From contig NZ_VFJE01000055.1 of assembly GCF_006385255.1 (NCBI RefSeq), positions 434,001 to 498,000 on the forward strand: a DNA stretch of 64,000 nt. Reading direction: 5' to 3'. Position 1 is the first letter of the stretch, and every line of letters begins with the position of its first letter. Position numbers and translations under genes: made by a program. This DNA is from Flavobacterium microcysteis (GTDB taxonomy: Bacteria > Bacteroidota > Bacteroidia > Flavobacteriales > Flavobacteriaceae). Under the pieces are notes generated by a model. It had not been told where the DNA came from. It was given only the letters and a program-made list of their open reading frames with translations, and did not search any database. Positions 1 through 10,149 of this stretch are shown here, piece after piece.

Positions 1-83
1 TAAAAATCAGGCTTGTTAGTAAGAAAACAAGAAATGAGGAAGTGGATTTAAAAAGCAATAAGCAATAAGCAATAGGCAATAAG

Positions 84-126
84 CTTTGCGTCTTTGCGAG
101 CAATTATTTCACGTAAAGACGCAGAG
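84..126. repeat. Dispersed hairpin repeat, copy A
   Basis: Two arms of 15 bases (84-98 and 112-126) pair almost perfectly, with two G-T wobbles, around a 13-base loop containing AATTATTTCA. The same arm motif (TCTTTGCG or ACTTTGCG next to CTCTGCG) and loop recur at 56623-56670 and 62005-62063. It is preceded by short AAGCAAT-type repeats (52-83). It lies beyond the stop of the TamA-like gene, so it could act as a 3' end hairpin or simply be a REP-like element. Confidence 0.75.
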
Positions 127-141
127 ACACAAAGTACAGTA

Positions 142-2451
142 CTAGAAAGGATAACCAATTGCTAGGTTAAAAACCAGATTTTCTTTTCTCCAATCTGGAT
201 CTCCAAATCGGACTTTATCGATTACCCAACGGTCTCCTTCTGGTAGATAAGGTTTGCGTAATGGGAAAGCCAGATCCAATCGCAAGACTAAAAAGGAAAG
301 GTCAAATCGCAGACCGGCACCGGCACCAACCGCAAGTTCATCAATAAATTTACTCGAAAAACGGGCACCCGCTTTATTTTCATTATCATTCATCAACCAG
401 ATATTTCCGGCATCTACAAAAAGAGCGCCATGTACGATGCTAAACAATTTGGCACGGTATTCTGTATTTAGTTCCAATTTTAAATCTCCGGATTGGTCGG
501 GTAGGAAGGAACTTTCTTCTACATTCGGGTTATAGGTTCCAGGGCCAATAGAACGTGCCCTGAATGCCCTGATACTGTTTGTTCCGCCTATAAAGAATTG
601 CTTGATAAAAGGTAGCTCTTTCGAGTTTCCATAAGGAATTCCTACTCCAACAATAATTCTGCTGGCCAGTTGCGAATCGTTTCCAAGTTTTAAATAATGG
701 CGGAACTCATTTTCTAATTTTACAAATTGGCTGAACGGGACACCTAAGATTTGTTTTGGGTTATCTGAATTGCCTCCCATAATCAATCCCGTTGCCGTAG
801 CAGAAAGGTCAATACTGCCTTTGTAATAAAAAGTATTGGTACGCCTTCTACGCATTGTGTTGGTATACGTATACGAATAGGTAGGGCCAAAAATCAGCTG
901 TTTTTCAATGACACGGGCTAACGAAGGATTTCCTGGCGTTTCATCTGTTCCTTCAATTTGTGCCCTGTATTCGGCTGAAACGTTGCCGGAACTTACATAA
1001 GTGATTTCCGTGAGATTCAGCTGGTGCTCCTTACGTGCATTTTCTTTCCATAAATAGCCAAAAGAACCTTTAAAAGTATTCAGCGTATAAAGTCGCTGGC
1101 GTTCCTGATGTTCGTAGCCAATCAACGCTCTGGTTTTTGGTACAAATCCGCTACCGGATTGAAATTGGAAAGGCGCAATAAAGCGGGGCCATATTAAGCT
1201 GGTTTCACCTCCAAAACGGAAAACATTATAGCCTTTGTTTTGTCCTGATACTTGCACTTCCATACCACCAAAGGCAGTAATCGTGAGCAGCTCAGCTCCT
1301 TTAAAAGTATTCCTGTTCAGCCAGTTGACATTGAGTTCTGTTCCGGTGTAATTGGCAGAGTTTGTCTTGCCGAGTACTTCTACACGGATTGATTTTTTAG
1401 GAAGTGGTGTGAGGTAATAATAGGCATCGAGCGCATCATCTATGGAATCTGAAACCCTAAACTCATTTTTTACGAACTTAAAGGTTCCGAGATTGACAAG
1501 ACGATTGAGCGAAAGATTGTGGTCGGTTCTGTTATAAACATCACCTTTTTTGAAATACAGTGTCCTGTCGTAAATACGAGGATTAAACGTTTTTATCGTA
1601 TCGATAATGGTAAGGTCTTTGTATTTTTCAGCATAGGATTTATCTATAACAACACTATCAGTAGTGATGGAATAATTTGGGTAGATATAGGTTTCGTTAA
1701 TCTTATAAATTTTTTTGGAGCGTTCCGGAGTCTCACTTTTTACCTTAACGATCAAATCTACTTCTTGTTTTCCTACAGTACTATCGACTTGTACCAATAT
1801 AAAATCGGGACTGAAATAATAGTAGCCTTTTTCTTTTAAACGAGTATCGATACGTTCTCTTTCATCTTTGATATTGTCCAGGCTATAAGCATCACCCACT
1901 TTTAATCGGCTACGGCGTTGCAGTTGGGCGATATTTTTTGATAAGACTGAAGAGTCAGATGGAAACTTTACGCTTTTGATTTTGTATTGTTTGCCCGGAC
2001 GGACGATATATTCAGCAGTAACTTTTCTATTGCGGCTCGTTCCGGTTGAGTCAGATTCTGTCCTTACTTTAAAATAACCTTTATTTTCGGCATAGTTTTG
2101 AAGAATGCTTTCGTTGTATTCAAGGTCAACCTGGCTGAATAGTACAGGCGGTTCTCCTACTTTATTGCGAAGCCAATAACGGAATCCTTTGTCTTTTGTA
2201 GGTTCGCCAGCAATGTTATAGAAATAAAGCTTTGGACGAAGTCCTAAGAATTTTTTATTAGGCAATGGGCGTAATAAGGGTTCCAGTTCCTTTTCCAGAT
2301 TTTTCCTTTCTTTACGGGATAGGAGCGAGTCTTCAACTTTTACTTTTCCGCCTACATAGAGTGCTTCGCCTTCTTCCAGATATTTCAGATTGCTACAGCC
2401 ATACAAGAAGAGTAAGGTAAAAAAGAGCGTATATTTTAGGCTAGTTTTCAT
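142..2451 (-). CDS. TamA/BamA-family outer-membrane barrel lipoprotein
   Basis: Predicted Omp85-type outer-membrane protein of about 769 residues, acting with the TamB-like protein encoded just upstream in envelope assembly. The N-terminus is a lipoprotein signal peptide with lipobox Leu-Tyr-Gly-Cys, unlike proteobacterial TamA; lipidated TamA relatives (often called TamL) are known in Bacteroidota. POTRA-like repeats fill roughly residues 25-330, and the C-terminal half has the aromatic alternating strands and the FFIGGTNSIRAFRARSIGPG segment typical of the Omp85 barrel (the FxGG..SIRGF region), with Ala in place of Gly. I prefer the ATG at 2451, which gives a compact signal peptide; an in-frame ATG at 2463 is also possible. 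Either start overlaps the end of tamB, so the two are probably translationally coupled. Confidence 0.88.
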   Translation of the reverse strand: MKTSLKYTLFFTLLFLYGCSNLKYLEEGEALYVGGKVKVEDSLLSRKERKNLEKELEPLLRPLPNKKFLGLRPKLYFYNIAGEPTKDKGFRYWLRNKVGEPPVLFSQVDLEYNESILQNYAENKGYFKVRTESDSTGTSRNRKVTAEYIVRPGKQYKIKSVKFPSDSSVLSKNIAQLQRRSRLKVGDAYSLDNIKDERERIDTRLKEKGYYYFSPDFILVQVDSTVGKQEVDLIVKVKSETPERSKKIYKINETYIYPNYSITTDSVVIDKSYAEKYKDLTIIDTIKTFNPRIYDRTLYFKKGDVYNRTDHNLSLNRLVNLGTFKFVKNEFRVSDSIDDALDAYYYLTPLPKKSIRVEVLGKTNSANYTGTELNVNWLNRNTFKGAELLTITAFGGMEVQVSGQNKGYNVFRFGGETSLIWPRFIAPFQFQSGSGFVPKTRALIGYEHQERQRLYTLNTFKGSFGYLWKENARKEHQLNLTEITYVSSGNVSAEYRAQIEGTDETPGNPSLARVIEKQLIFGPTYSYTYTNTMRRRRTNTFYYKGSIDLSATATGLIMGGNSDNPKQILGVPFSQFVKLENEFRHYLKLGNDSQLASRIIVGVGIPYGNSKELPFIKQFFIGGTNSIRAFRARSIGPGTYNPNVEESSFLPDQSGDLKLELNTEYRAKLFSIVHGALFVDAGNIWLMNDNENKAGARFSSKFIDELAVGAGAGLRFDLSFLVLRLDLAFPLRKPYLPEGDRWVIDKVRFGDPDWRKENLVFNLAIGYPF

Positions 2452-5400
2452 TGTCGGTTTCATTTTCTTCTTTTTCTTTGGCTAATCTTTCTTTTTCTTT
2501 TTGCTTTTCCCGCAATTCTTTTTCACGTTTTCGGGTTTCTTTTATCATTCTTTTTTCTTCTTCTGTCCTATGAAAAAGTTCCCGGAATTTGTTGTAATCC
2601 ATCGTAATGATAAAGGCTACTCCAGTTTCTACGACTTGTCCTTGCAGTGCTACCTGATATTGGTTTTTCCTGTAGGCACGAACCATATAGCGTCCGTCTT
2701 TTGTGAGTTGGTAATCTGCTGAAACGTCGCCAGCAATGTTTGTTGTTTCTTCATTGGCTTGTTGTGGACCTTCAATGCCAAAACTACTTCCTACAGTCAC
2801 TTTGAGTCGGTCGTTTAACAATCGTTTTGACAGACCTACATTAAGATCGGTTCTGTCTTCTCTCGATCCGGTTGTATAATCTTCTCTGGATTGCAGGTCA
2901 AAGTCAAGTTCTACGCCTTGTATTAGATCACTGGCCAGATTATTCAACTGCTGTGATAGAATTTTACTCACACTCTGTCTGGCAAGTGCTCCTGCGCTTG
3001 CTCCTCCGGCATCGCTGGCAAAAGGATTCTCACCAATAAAACGGCCTAACAGTAACAGCGCAAAAACTTGTTTGTTAAGCTCTCCTGGTTCTTGACGGAG
3101 CTGTGCCAGTTTTGTTTTTGATGCAGAAATAATTTCAGTGGCGACGCCATAATTTCCATCAGGAAGTACAATATCAAAAGTAATTTCCGGTTTTAGCAGC
3201 TCGCCATTCATTTTTAGTAGTGTCTGGAACGGGATTTTTTGTTTGTAAGTATTCCGCACGGCTGGAGCTGCATTATTCAGCTGATTGTCTAACAAGTCGA
3301 TAGGAGCAGTTTCTATTTCATAAATGGCAGTAATGTTGACATCTGCTGAAGTAGGTTCTCCTGTCCAAAGGATATAACTGCCAGCTTTGATATCAAATTT
3401 TCTTTTAATCAGATTGTAATTTAGTTGATAAGCACCTTCATTGAATTCATATCTTCCGGTTAGTGTTGTTTTTCCAGATTCGTCTATACCTCCGGTAAGT
3501 TGAGCTTCACCTTTCAGATTTAGGTAATCTCCATTTCCTTTGTCGATAATCATGGTGAACTCTGCTTCTTTTACGATTTCGATGTTGACGGAAACATCCA
3601 TTCCTTTAAACTCTGTCTGTGTCAGTGCCTCTGTTTGAGCTGTAAATCGTTTGTCGATTTGTACTTCATCCTGATCGATGAATTCTATGATTCCATCACG
3701 ATCTGCCAAAGACGGATCAGATTGCGGAAGCACAATTGTCAAATCGGTGTCTTTGTTAATTTTGAGTGTTCCGTCAACGACAGGTTTATTCAAGTCTCCT
3801 TTTATGCTAAGATTGGTATCTAATACCAAAACGCCATAATAAAGATCGTTGTCTTTCTCTTTAGAATTGAGCGCCTTGAAATTATCGGCTTTGATTTTTA
3901 GGTCAAAACCAAAATCACTATAATTAGTAGTAAGAACACGACCGTTGACCGTTAAAAGATTGTCTTCTGAATCGGATACAGAAAAATTATTGAAGCCTAT
4001 TCCTGTATTGGTAAATGAAATCTTATCGTTCATGGATTTAAATTTGGAAGCAAGCTGTTTTACTTTGAATCCAACTTCATTAAACTGCAATTCACCTATA
4101 ACGCTTGGTTGTTTTGTGCTTCCAGTGATTTTGAAATCTCCCGATAGGAATCCGGTACTTTCAGTAAGATTACCCATTGTGAATCCTTGGATAGCTTTCA
4201 TATTAAGCTTTTCGATATCCAGAGTCATATCAAAAGTACTGTTGTCTGTTCTGTAAATCCCATCAAGGTTTACCTGATTCCCGTCTCCGGTAATAGCTAC
4301 ATGGGCATCGAGTGTATTGGCAGTTTCATTATCTACTTTGATACTGATGTTTCCTATAGTGTCTTTTTTGAAGCTAAAGTCCTCGATATTTAGGTCGGCA
4401 GTAAAAGTGGGATTGCCTGTCAGGTTTTTAAGCAATACATTACCATCAATTTTTCCGCCTGCCAAGAGCGTATCTTTTTGAATAGCACTTGTAATGGTTT
4501 CGATTTTGAAATCATTAAAGGTTACATCCAGTGGTGCGTTTGGCTTTTCGGATTGGGATTGGATTTTTATAGAACTTCCTTCATTGCTTAATTCAAAGTT
4601 ATCCGCATAGATACCTTTATCTCCAAAACGTATGATATTTTCTCTTTCAATATCCCACGGTTCGTAGTTTAGTATTAGTCCATCAGGTTCCAACGAAATT
4701 TGGGTATAACCTTCGGCTGACATTAGGTTTCCGGCTATCAGATAGTGGTCTTCGTCTTTTTTGTTTCTTACAAGCAGCGTATAATTGACTTTGTTGTTTT
4801 TTACTTCACCTGAAAGGCTGGTATATGGCAGGTTAATTTGCGAATTTTTGATATCGTCAATAATAAGACTGTATACTAATGCGTCATCAGCGGTTTCAAT
4901 ATCCAATTGGCCGTTTGTGATGGTGTTTGCTCCGTATATTATTTTTGGAATTTTTCCAGTCACGGTAATGCTATCGCCTTCACTATTGTATCTTCCATTA
5001 ATTTGGATAGGAGAGAGGCTTGTGAGTTCCGGTAATAATTTGACTAAAATAGGGTCTTCTTTAATTCCTATTTTTAGGTCGAACTGTTGTGGTTTGGTTA
5101 CTTTTTTCGGTGCTTTTGGATTGGTATCGTAATATTTAGCGATTGTATTCGATAAGGCAGTTGGGGCGTGGTCAATTTGGAATTTCCCAATAATTGAAGC
5201 ATCTATAAATTGTGATTTCAACGTAATACTATCTTTTTCAGCAGTTGATACGGCAGCAATTTTTATTGAATCTAACGCATAGGTTTCCTTAGCATCAGCA
5301 ATCAGGATGTTATGGATATCGATTTTTCCGTTTAGAAAAGCAGGATCAGAACTCGTAATGTCTGCATATACGTTACCACGGATTTTTAAAGGACCGGCAT

Positions 5401-7543
5401 GTAGGTTGAGTTTTTCTAAATCGGCAATGTCAGTATTCAGCTTTAATTTTACAGCCGGATATTTGTCTTTAAAGTTTCCTTCAGCGTCAAGGACAAATGT
5501 AAGGTTAGCATCATCCATTCCGGCTTTGACATCAAATTTCCCGTTTTGTATGGCGCCTTTTAATTTCAGGTCACGATACACATATCGATTGAATTCTGCT
5601 TTTACCAGCCTACCATCAACAGTTGCATTTGCTGTTTTAGGATCTAATCCTGTCCCGTTGACTTTAGCTCTAAGGCTTATTTTTCCTAACGAATCGTTTT
5701 TGAGCAGTTTGCCAATATCAAAATTATCGATTATGGCGTCGGCATTATATTTTTCATGATTCTTTCTTCTTTGGTCAAAAGTGGCTTTTATTTTTGCCTT
5801 TCCAAAACTACTGGCCAAAGCCATGTCAGTATTGAAATTATCAACTGATCCTTTGAAAAAGCCGTTTAAAGACAGTTGTGAAGGAAGCTGTATGTTGGAA
5901 GGAATTGTCCCTTCCGGAACAAACGTATTGATGTCTTTTGATGAGGTCTTGAATTCACGTATTTTTAAATCAAAATAGGTTTTCTTTGGATCCGGAAGTC
6001 CAGTAATCCTGCCGCTGGCTGCAATAACTGTTGTTCCGATACCGCTAATTTCAAGATTAGGGATAATAATGTCGCTTACTTTTCCGTAGACTTCACTATT
6101 AATATACATCACCGCATTTGGGTTCGTTTTGAACGGATTGGTATTTTCCAGAGTCGGGACAAATAGCAGTATATCTTTAAAACCAACACGGCTGTCCTTA
6201 AGCGAAGCTTTGATTCCCAGACTTCCTAAATTGTCTGCAATCGTAGCAATGTTGTCGTAAGTAACGTTGATTTCGTCCTTGATTAACGTTTGTGGTGTTT
6301 TCAGGTATAGTTTTTTAAGCGAAGCTCTTTTTGAGCCATAGAAAAAGTCGGTTCGGAAGGATTCGATACTAACACCACTATGGTCATTCATACTGAAAGC
6401 CTGTATGTTCCCGGAAATTGTATCGGAACTATAATAAAGCTTTTTACCCTGTAGCTGTACATTGTCAAGATTGAGATGCTTGTAGTCGATTCCTTTTTTG
6501 GCCTTAACAGCATTTTCATCATCAAAACGGAAAGCAATATTTTTTAGAGAGGTTTCATCTAATTTTACTTTCCAGTTTGGAGCGGTGGCCTTAAGCGAAT
6601 CAGGTGCCTTGACTGTAATTTTCTTGTCGAGCTTGCCAAATGTAAGTCCGCCTTTTATGCCATCAATTTCAAAGTTTTTAAGATCAATATATTGTTTTTT
6701 GAGATCTATCGCATTGAATTCGACAAGTAGTTTTTTCAAATTTATACCCGTATTAAGGCGTGTTCCTGCATTATCAAACCCGATATTGATATTGGCCAGA
6801 TTGATTTCTCCCAATTTAAGATTGAGTTCGGGGCTTCGTACGGCTTCATCTGCAACTTCAACCGTATTTTGAGCCACTTCTTCAATGATTTCGCCTTGTT
6901 TGAGCATCAGATTAAACCCATCAAGATTGATTTTTGGTACTTCAAAATCCATTTTTTCGAGATCGAACTTTGTGATTTTGGTATCAAAATGCTGCAAGTA
7001 GGCAGTCAGGTCATTTTTTGAAATCTTATCATCAAAACGGACTTTGATTTTATCCAGGTTTATTTTTTTTATGGAGAATTGCATCGGTTCCGAATCTTCT
7101 TTTTTAGGCTCTTCGGATGCAAAGGCTTTAATGATATAATCGAAATTAAATACAGAATCTTTATCTCTTTTTATGGTTGTCGTGACTCCCTGGAGGTCAA
7201 TCGAATTGATTTCTACTTTGTTTCGCAATAATTTAAAAAGGCTGATATCTATTTTCAGCTTTTCGCTTGCCAAAAGAGTATCGCCTTCCTGACTTTCAAA
7301 ATAAATACCTTCAACAATTATTTTTTTGGGAAACCCAATTTCGATTCTTTTGATTTCAACCGGAGTTTTGATTTTTTCTTCAAGACAGGAAACCGCCTTA
7401 TCTTTAATAAGATTCTGGAAATAAGGAATCTGTATTAAAATTATGATTAGCAGAAGCAGACCCAGAATTGATCCTAGAGTCCAAGCGGTAATTTTGAGTC
7501 CTTTTTTGACGTACTTATTCAAGCGGATTTTGTTTTTATTCAC
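2441..7543 (-). CDS. tamB: TamB-like translocation and assembly module protein
   Basis: A 1700-residue AsmA/TamB-family protein predicted to span the periplasm as a long beta-groove from one N-terminal inner-membrane helix (about residues 16-40, rich in Leu and Ile) to the outer membrane. The middle is a monotonous repeat of beta strands. The C-terminal 400 residues match the TamB (DUF490) domain, including the LLLGRFIGENPF stretch and a DYTTGSREDRTDLNVGLSKR segment. The last 50 residues are a highly charged Lys/Glu tail. Its partner, the TamA-like barrel, overlaps the stop codon, which supports a TamA-TamB pair. The family is known for barrel-protein insertion and phospholipid transport; which applies here cannot be read from sequence. 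Confidence 0.9.
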   Translation of the reverse strand: MNKNKIRLNKYVKKGLKITAWTLGSILGLLLLIIILIQIPYFQNLIKDKAVSCLEEKIKTPVEIKRIEIGFPKKIIVEGIYFESQEGDTLLASEKLKIDISLFKLLRNKVEINSIDLQGVTTTIKRDKDSVFNFDYIIKAFASEEPKKEDSEPMQFSIKKINLDKIKVRFDDKISKNDLTAYLQHFDTKITKFDLEKMDFEVPKINLDGFNLMLKQGEIIEEVAQNTVEVADEAVRSPELNLKLGEINLANINIGFDNAGTRLNTGINLKKLLVEFNAIDLKKQYIDLKNFEIDGIKGGLTFGKLDKKITVKAPDSLKATAPNWKVKLDETSLKNIAFRFDDENAVKAKKGIDYKHLNLDNVQLQGKKLYYSSDTISGNIQAFSMNDHSGVSIESFRTDFFYGSKRASLKKLYLKTPQTLIKDEINVTYDNIATIADNLGSLGIKASLKDSRVGFKDILLFVPTLENTNPFKTNPNAVMYINSEVYGKVSDIIIPNLEISGIGTTVIAASGRITGLPDPKKTYFDLKIREFKTSSKDINTFVPEGTIPSNIQLPSQLSLNGFFKGSVDNFNTDMALASSFGKAKIKATFDQRRKNHEKYNADAIIDNFDIGKLLKNDSLGKISLRAKVNGTGLDPKTANATVDGRLVKAEFNRYVYRDLKLKGAIQNGKFDVKAGMDDANLTFVLDAEGNFKDKYPAVKLKLNTDIADLEKLNLHAGPLKIRGNVYADITSSDPAFLNGKIDIHNILIADAKETYALDSIKIAAVSTAEKDSITLKSQFIDASIIGKFQIDHAPTALSNTIAKYYDTNPKAPKKVTKPQQFDLKIGIKEDPILVKLLPELTSLSPIQINGRYNSEGDSITVTGKIPKIIYGANTITNGQLDIETADDALVYSLIIDDIKNSQINLPYTSLSGEVKNNKVNYTLLVRNKKDEDHYLIAGNLMSAEGYTQISLEPDGLILNYEPWDIERENIIRFGDKGIYADNFELSNEGSSIKIQSQSEKPNAPLDVTFNDFKIETITSAIQKDTLLAGGKIDGNVLLKNLTGNPTFTADLNIEDFSFKKDTIGNISIKVDNETANTLDAHVAITGDGNQVNLDGIYRTDNSTFDMTLDIEKLNMKAIQGFTMGNLTESTGFLSGDFKITGSTKQPSVIGELQFNEVGFKVKQLASKFKSMNDKISFTNTGIGFNNFSVSDSEDNLLTVNGRVLTTNYSDFGFDLKIKADNFKALNSKEKDNDLYYGVLVLDTNLSIKGDLNKPVVDGTLKINKDTDLTIVLPQSDPSLADRDGIIEFIDQDEVQIDKRFTAQTEALTQTEFKGMDVSVNIEIVKEAEFTMIIDKGNGDYLNLKGEAQLTGGIDESGKTTLTGRYEFNEGAYQLNYNLIKRKFDIKAGSYILWTGEPTSADVNITAIYEIETAPIDLLDNQLNNAAPAVRNTYKQKIPFQTLLKMNGELLKPEITFDIVLPDGNYGVATEIISASKTKLAQLRQEPGELNKQVFALLLLGRFIGENPFASDAGGASAGALARQSVSKILSQQLNNLASDLIQGVELDFDLQSREDYTTGSREDRTDLNVGLSKRLLNDRLKVTVGSSFGIEGPQQANEETTNIAGDVSADYQLTKDGRYMVRAYRKNQYQVALQGQVVETGVAFIITMDYNKFRELFHRTEEEKRMIKETRKREKELREKQKEKERLAKEKEENETDNEN

Positions 7544-7609
7544 TCTAAATTTAAGAATTTAAAAGTTCACTTTTATTAAATACTTCCCAAAATGACAGAA
7601 AAAAACTAA

Positions 7610-7617
7610 CAAATTTA
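7610..7617 (-). promoter_or_regulatory. Possible -7 box (TAAATTTG) for tamB
   Basis: Matches the Bacteroidota TAnnTTTG consensus on the minus strand, about 67 bases before the tamB start. I see no clear -33 TTG at the right distance, so support is limited. Confidence 0.35.
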
Positions 7618-7760
7618 GTTGGAATTATTGTATCATTTAATTGGCGAATGACTTTGTCAAATAATTATTGGTTTGATTTATAGATTGATACTGTTGTGTC
7701 ATGTCCAAATTGGAATTGCTTTTTTATTAAAAATAGAACTTAAGGATTTCTAAAATAAAA

Positions 7761-7780
7761 ACGGAGGCTTTTGCCTCCGT
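7761..7780 (-). terminator. Rho-independent terminator after the acidic-protein gene
   Basis: Perfect 8-bp stem ACGGAGGC/GCCTCCGT with a four-base loop, followed on the minus strand by a run of T. It lies 19 bases past the stop codon of the 100-residue gene. Confidence 0.85.
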
Positions 7781-7798
7781 CATTAGTAGGAATTATGG

Positions 7799-8101
7799 TT
7801 ATTTAGGGTTGGTGTTAGTTCCAGTACGTTTCTGATTGCGCTTTGTATCTTGAGGATCGTCATCAGCTTCTTCATCATCGGTTAAAGAATCGTCGTCGTC
7901 AAAGCCATCATCCAGAAAGTCATCATCATCTTCTTCGTCATCGTCAAAGTCCCTGTCTTTGTCGTGAGGATTGTTATTATCCCTGTTCAGGTTTGGATTG
8001 TCAATACCTCTTTTGTCATTTCCCATTCTCAAACTATTTGGATTTGGGCTGCCCTGATCGAGATGTAAATCTTCTTCGGAGTTGTTATATGTCGGTTCCA
8101 T
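7799..8101 (-). CDS. Small highly acidic protein of unknown function
   Basis: A 100-residue soluble protein with no signal peptide or membrane segment. Residues about 45-85 are almost entirely Asp and Glu with a few Phe, Leu and Ser; the ends are rich in Asn, Pro and basic residues (Lys-Arg-Asn-Gln-Lys-Arg near the C-terminus). This is low-complexity and probably disordered. A good terminator follows and a 97-base gap separates it from trpA, so it is its own transcription unit sitting downstream of the trp operon. I do not recognise a family. Such tracts are seen in chaperone-like, DNA-mimic or cation-binding proteins, but nothing here decides between these. Confidence 0.65.
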   Translation of the reverse strand: MEPTYNNSEEDLHLDQGSPNPNSLRMGNDKRGIDNPNLNRDNNNPHDKDRDFDDDEEDDDDFLDDGFDDDDSLTDDEEADDDPQDTKRNQKRTGTNTNPK

Positions 8102-8197
8102 AAGATTAAATTTTAAATTGATTTATTCCAAAGTTCCAACATAAACACGCTTTTTTACTTACATAATAGATTGAAAAAATTATATCTTTTTTAGTTA

Positions 8198-8959
8198 TTA
8201 CCTTATGTCATCAAAAAACGGACTGATATTCAGTGGACCATTTTTTTCAAGATAATTTATAAAATGACTGCCTATTATGGCGCCTTTTTGAGACTGTGTT
8301 GCCTGATTAAAGGTTGTCTTATTACTGATTCCAAAACCTATGATTTGTGGGTTTTTTAGTTTCATATAGGCTATTTTTTCAAAGTAAGCCAGCTGTTTTT
8401 GATTAAATTCTGTTTTGCTTCCGGTAACACTTGAACTGCTAACCATATAAATAAACGTGTCTGTATTGTCATCAATTTGCCTGATTTTTTCTTCGGATGT
8501 CTGTGGCGTAATCAGGAAAATATTGGCCAATTGGTACTTTTTAAAAATAGGCTCATATTCAGAAAGGTAGATTTCTAAAGGAAGATCGGGTATAATCAAT
8601 CCGTCTATTCCTGTTTCATGACACTTTTTGCAGAAATTTTCAATGCCAAACTGTAGTATAGGATTGAAATATCCCATGATAAGCAATGGAATTTCTACGG
8701 TTTGACGAATGTCTTTTAGTTGCTGGAAAAGCAAATCAGATGTCATGCCGTTTTCGAGCGCTTTTGTAGAGCTGGCCTGGATTGTAGGCCCATCGGCTAT
8801 AGGGTCGCTAAAAGGAAGACCAATTTCGATCATATCAACTCCGGAATTTTCCAAATTTTGAATAATAGTTTTGGTGTCTTCCAGTTTTGGAAAACCTGCC
8901 GTAAAGTAAATGGAAAGCAGCTTTTTGTTTTCTTTTAATTTGTTCTGGATACGTTTCAT
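8198..8959 (-). CDS. trpA: Tryptophan synthase alpha chain
   Basis: Cleaves indole-3-glycerol phosphate to indole and glyceraldehyde 3-phosphate and channels indole to TrpB, the last step of tryptophan synthesis. At 253 residues it is slightly shorter than the E. coli enzyme (about 268). The TIM-barrel motif IEIGLPFSDPIADGPTIQAS carries the two catalytic acids, Glu45 and Asp56. GFGISNKTTF near the C-terminus is the phosphate-binding loop. It is the last gene of the trp operon, two bases after the trpB stop, so translation is likely coupled. No strong terminator is visible just after it; the region between its stop and the acidic gene is AT-rich. Confidence 0.97.
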   Translation of the reverse strand: MKRIQNKLKENKKLLSIYFTAGFPKLEDTKTIIQNLENSGVDMIEIGLPFSDPIADGPTIQASSTKALENGMTSDLLFQQLKDIRQTVEIPLLIMGYFNPILQFGIENFCKKCHETGIDGLIIPDLPLEIYLSEYEPIFKKYQLANIFLITPQTSEEKIRQIDDNTDTFIYMVSSSSVTGSKTEFNQKQLAYFEKIAYMKLKNPQIIGFGISNKTTFNQATQSQKGAIIGSHFINYLEKNGPLNISPFFDDIR

Positions 8960-8961
8960 TT

Positions 8962-10149
8962 CTAAAGTTTAAAATAATTGATATAAGTATTCAGGTCTTT
9001 GTCGCCGCGTCCGGAAAGGTTGACGACGACGATATCATTTGGGTCAAATTTTTTGTTTTCAAGTGCGGCCAATGCGTGTGCACTTTCAATGGCAGGGATT
9101 ATTCCTTCTGATTGCGCGAGTTCCATTCCTGCCTGCATGGCTTCGTCATCAGTTACAGATAGAAATTCGGCACGTTTTGTGTCGAAAAGATGTGCATGCA
9201 GCGGGCCAATTCCCGGATAATCCAATCCTGCCGAAATAGAGTAGGGTTCCGTAATCTGTCCGTCTTCTGTTTGCATGAGAAGTGTTTTGCTTCCATGAAT
9301 GATACCCATTTTTCCCAATACAGAAGTGGCCGCGCTTTCGCCAGAATAGATTCCTTTTCCTGCAGCTTCTATAGCTAAAAGTTTTACATTTTCCTCATCC
9401 AGAAAATGATAGAATACGCCAGCAGCATTGCTGCCTCCTCCTACACAAGCAATGACATAATCAGGGTTTTCCCGGTTTTCATGTTCTAAAAGCTGTATTT
9501 TTATTTCTTCAGAAATAACACTTTGGAAACGGGCAACCATGTCGGGATAAGGATGTGGTCCCACGACAGAACCAATGATATAAAAAGTATCTTCCGGATT
9601 ATTAATCCAATCTCTGATGGCTTCATTTGTGGCATCTTTTAATGTTTTTGAGCCTGAAGTGGCAGGGCGAACTTCGGCACCAAGCATTTTCATACGGGCC
9701 ACGTTTGGAGCTTGGCGTTCAATGTCTATTTCGCCCATATAAACAATACATTGGAGTCCCATTAATGCGCAGACTGTTGCGGTTGCAACTCCATGTTGTC
9801 CGGCACCGGTTTCGGCAATAATTCGCTGTTTCCCTAATCGCTTTGCCAGGAGAATCTGCCCAATTGTGTTGTTGATTTTATGGGCTCCGGTATGACAGAG
9901 GTCTTCTCTTTTAAGGTAGATTTTTGCGTTGTACTTGTCTGATAGTCTCTTGGCAAAATATAAAGGAGTTGGGCGTCCCACATATTCTTTGAGTAGTGAC
10001 ATGAATTCTTTTTTAAATTCAGGTTCTTGCGAAATTTCAAGATATTTTAATCGCAGCTCTTCTACATTCGGATAGAGCATTTCTGGGATAAATGTGCCTC
10101 CAAACTGGCCATAAAACCCTTTTTCGTTAGCATTATATTTTGAGTTCAT
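8962..10149 (-). CDS. trpB: Tryptophan synthase beta chain
   Basis: PLP enzyme that condenses indole with serine to give tryptophan, forming an alpha2-beta2 complex with TrpA. The 395-residue protein is of normal length and has the PLP lysine in HTGAHKINN (Lys91), the [10 protein letters not shown] segment, the phosphate loop GGGSNAAG and the C-terminal LSGRGDKDL. Its ATG overlaps the trpF stop by an ATGA arrangement, implying coupling. It belongs to the TrpB1 type that pairs with TrpA, not the stand-alone TrpB2 type, judging by length and the neighbouring trpA. Confidence 0.98.
   Translation of the reverse strand: MNSKYNANEKGFYGQFGGTFIPEMLYPNVEELRLKYLEISQEPEFKKEFMSLLKEYVGRPTPLYFAKRLSDKYNAKIYLKREDLCHTGAHKINNTIGQILLAKRLGKQRIIAETGAGQHGVATATVCALMGLQCIVYMGEIDIERQAPNVARMKMLGAEVRPATSGSKTLKDATNEAIRDWINNPEDTFYIIGSVVGPHPYPDMVARFQSVISEEIKIQLLEHENRENPDYVIACVGGGSNAAGVFYHFLDEENVKLLAIEAAGKGIYSGESAATSVLGKMGIIHGSKTLLMQTEDGQITEPYSISAGLDYPGIGPLHAHLFDTKRAEFLSVTDDEAMQAGMELAQSEGIIPAIESAHALAALENKKFDPNDIVVVNLSGRGDKDLNTYINYFKL

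Noticed and set aside
3..68. Short open plus-strand frame (KIRLVSKKTRNEEVDL...) at the left edge, possibly the 3' end of a gene
   Set aside because: Only 21 codons, the end lies in AAGCAAT repeats and all frames have nearby stops; nothing lets it be tied to a family.
7843..8103. His/Arg-rich plus-strand frame opposite the acidic protein
   Set aside because: It is the complement of the GAT/GAA-rich acidic tract; which strand codes is decided by the terminator and start of the minus-strand gene.
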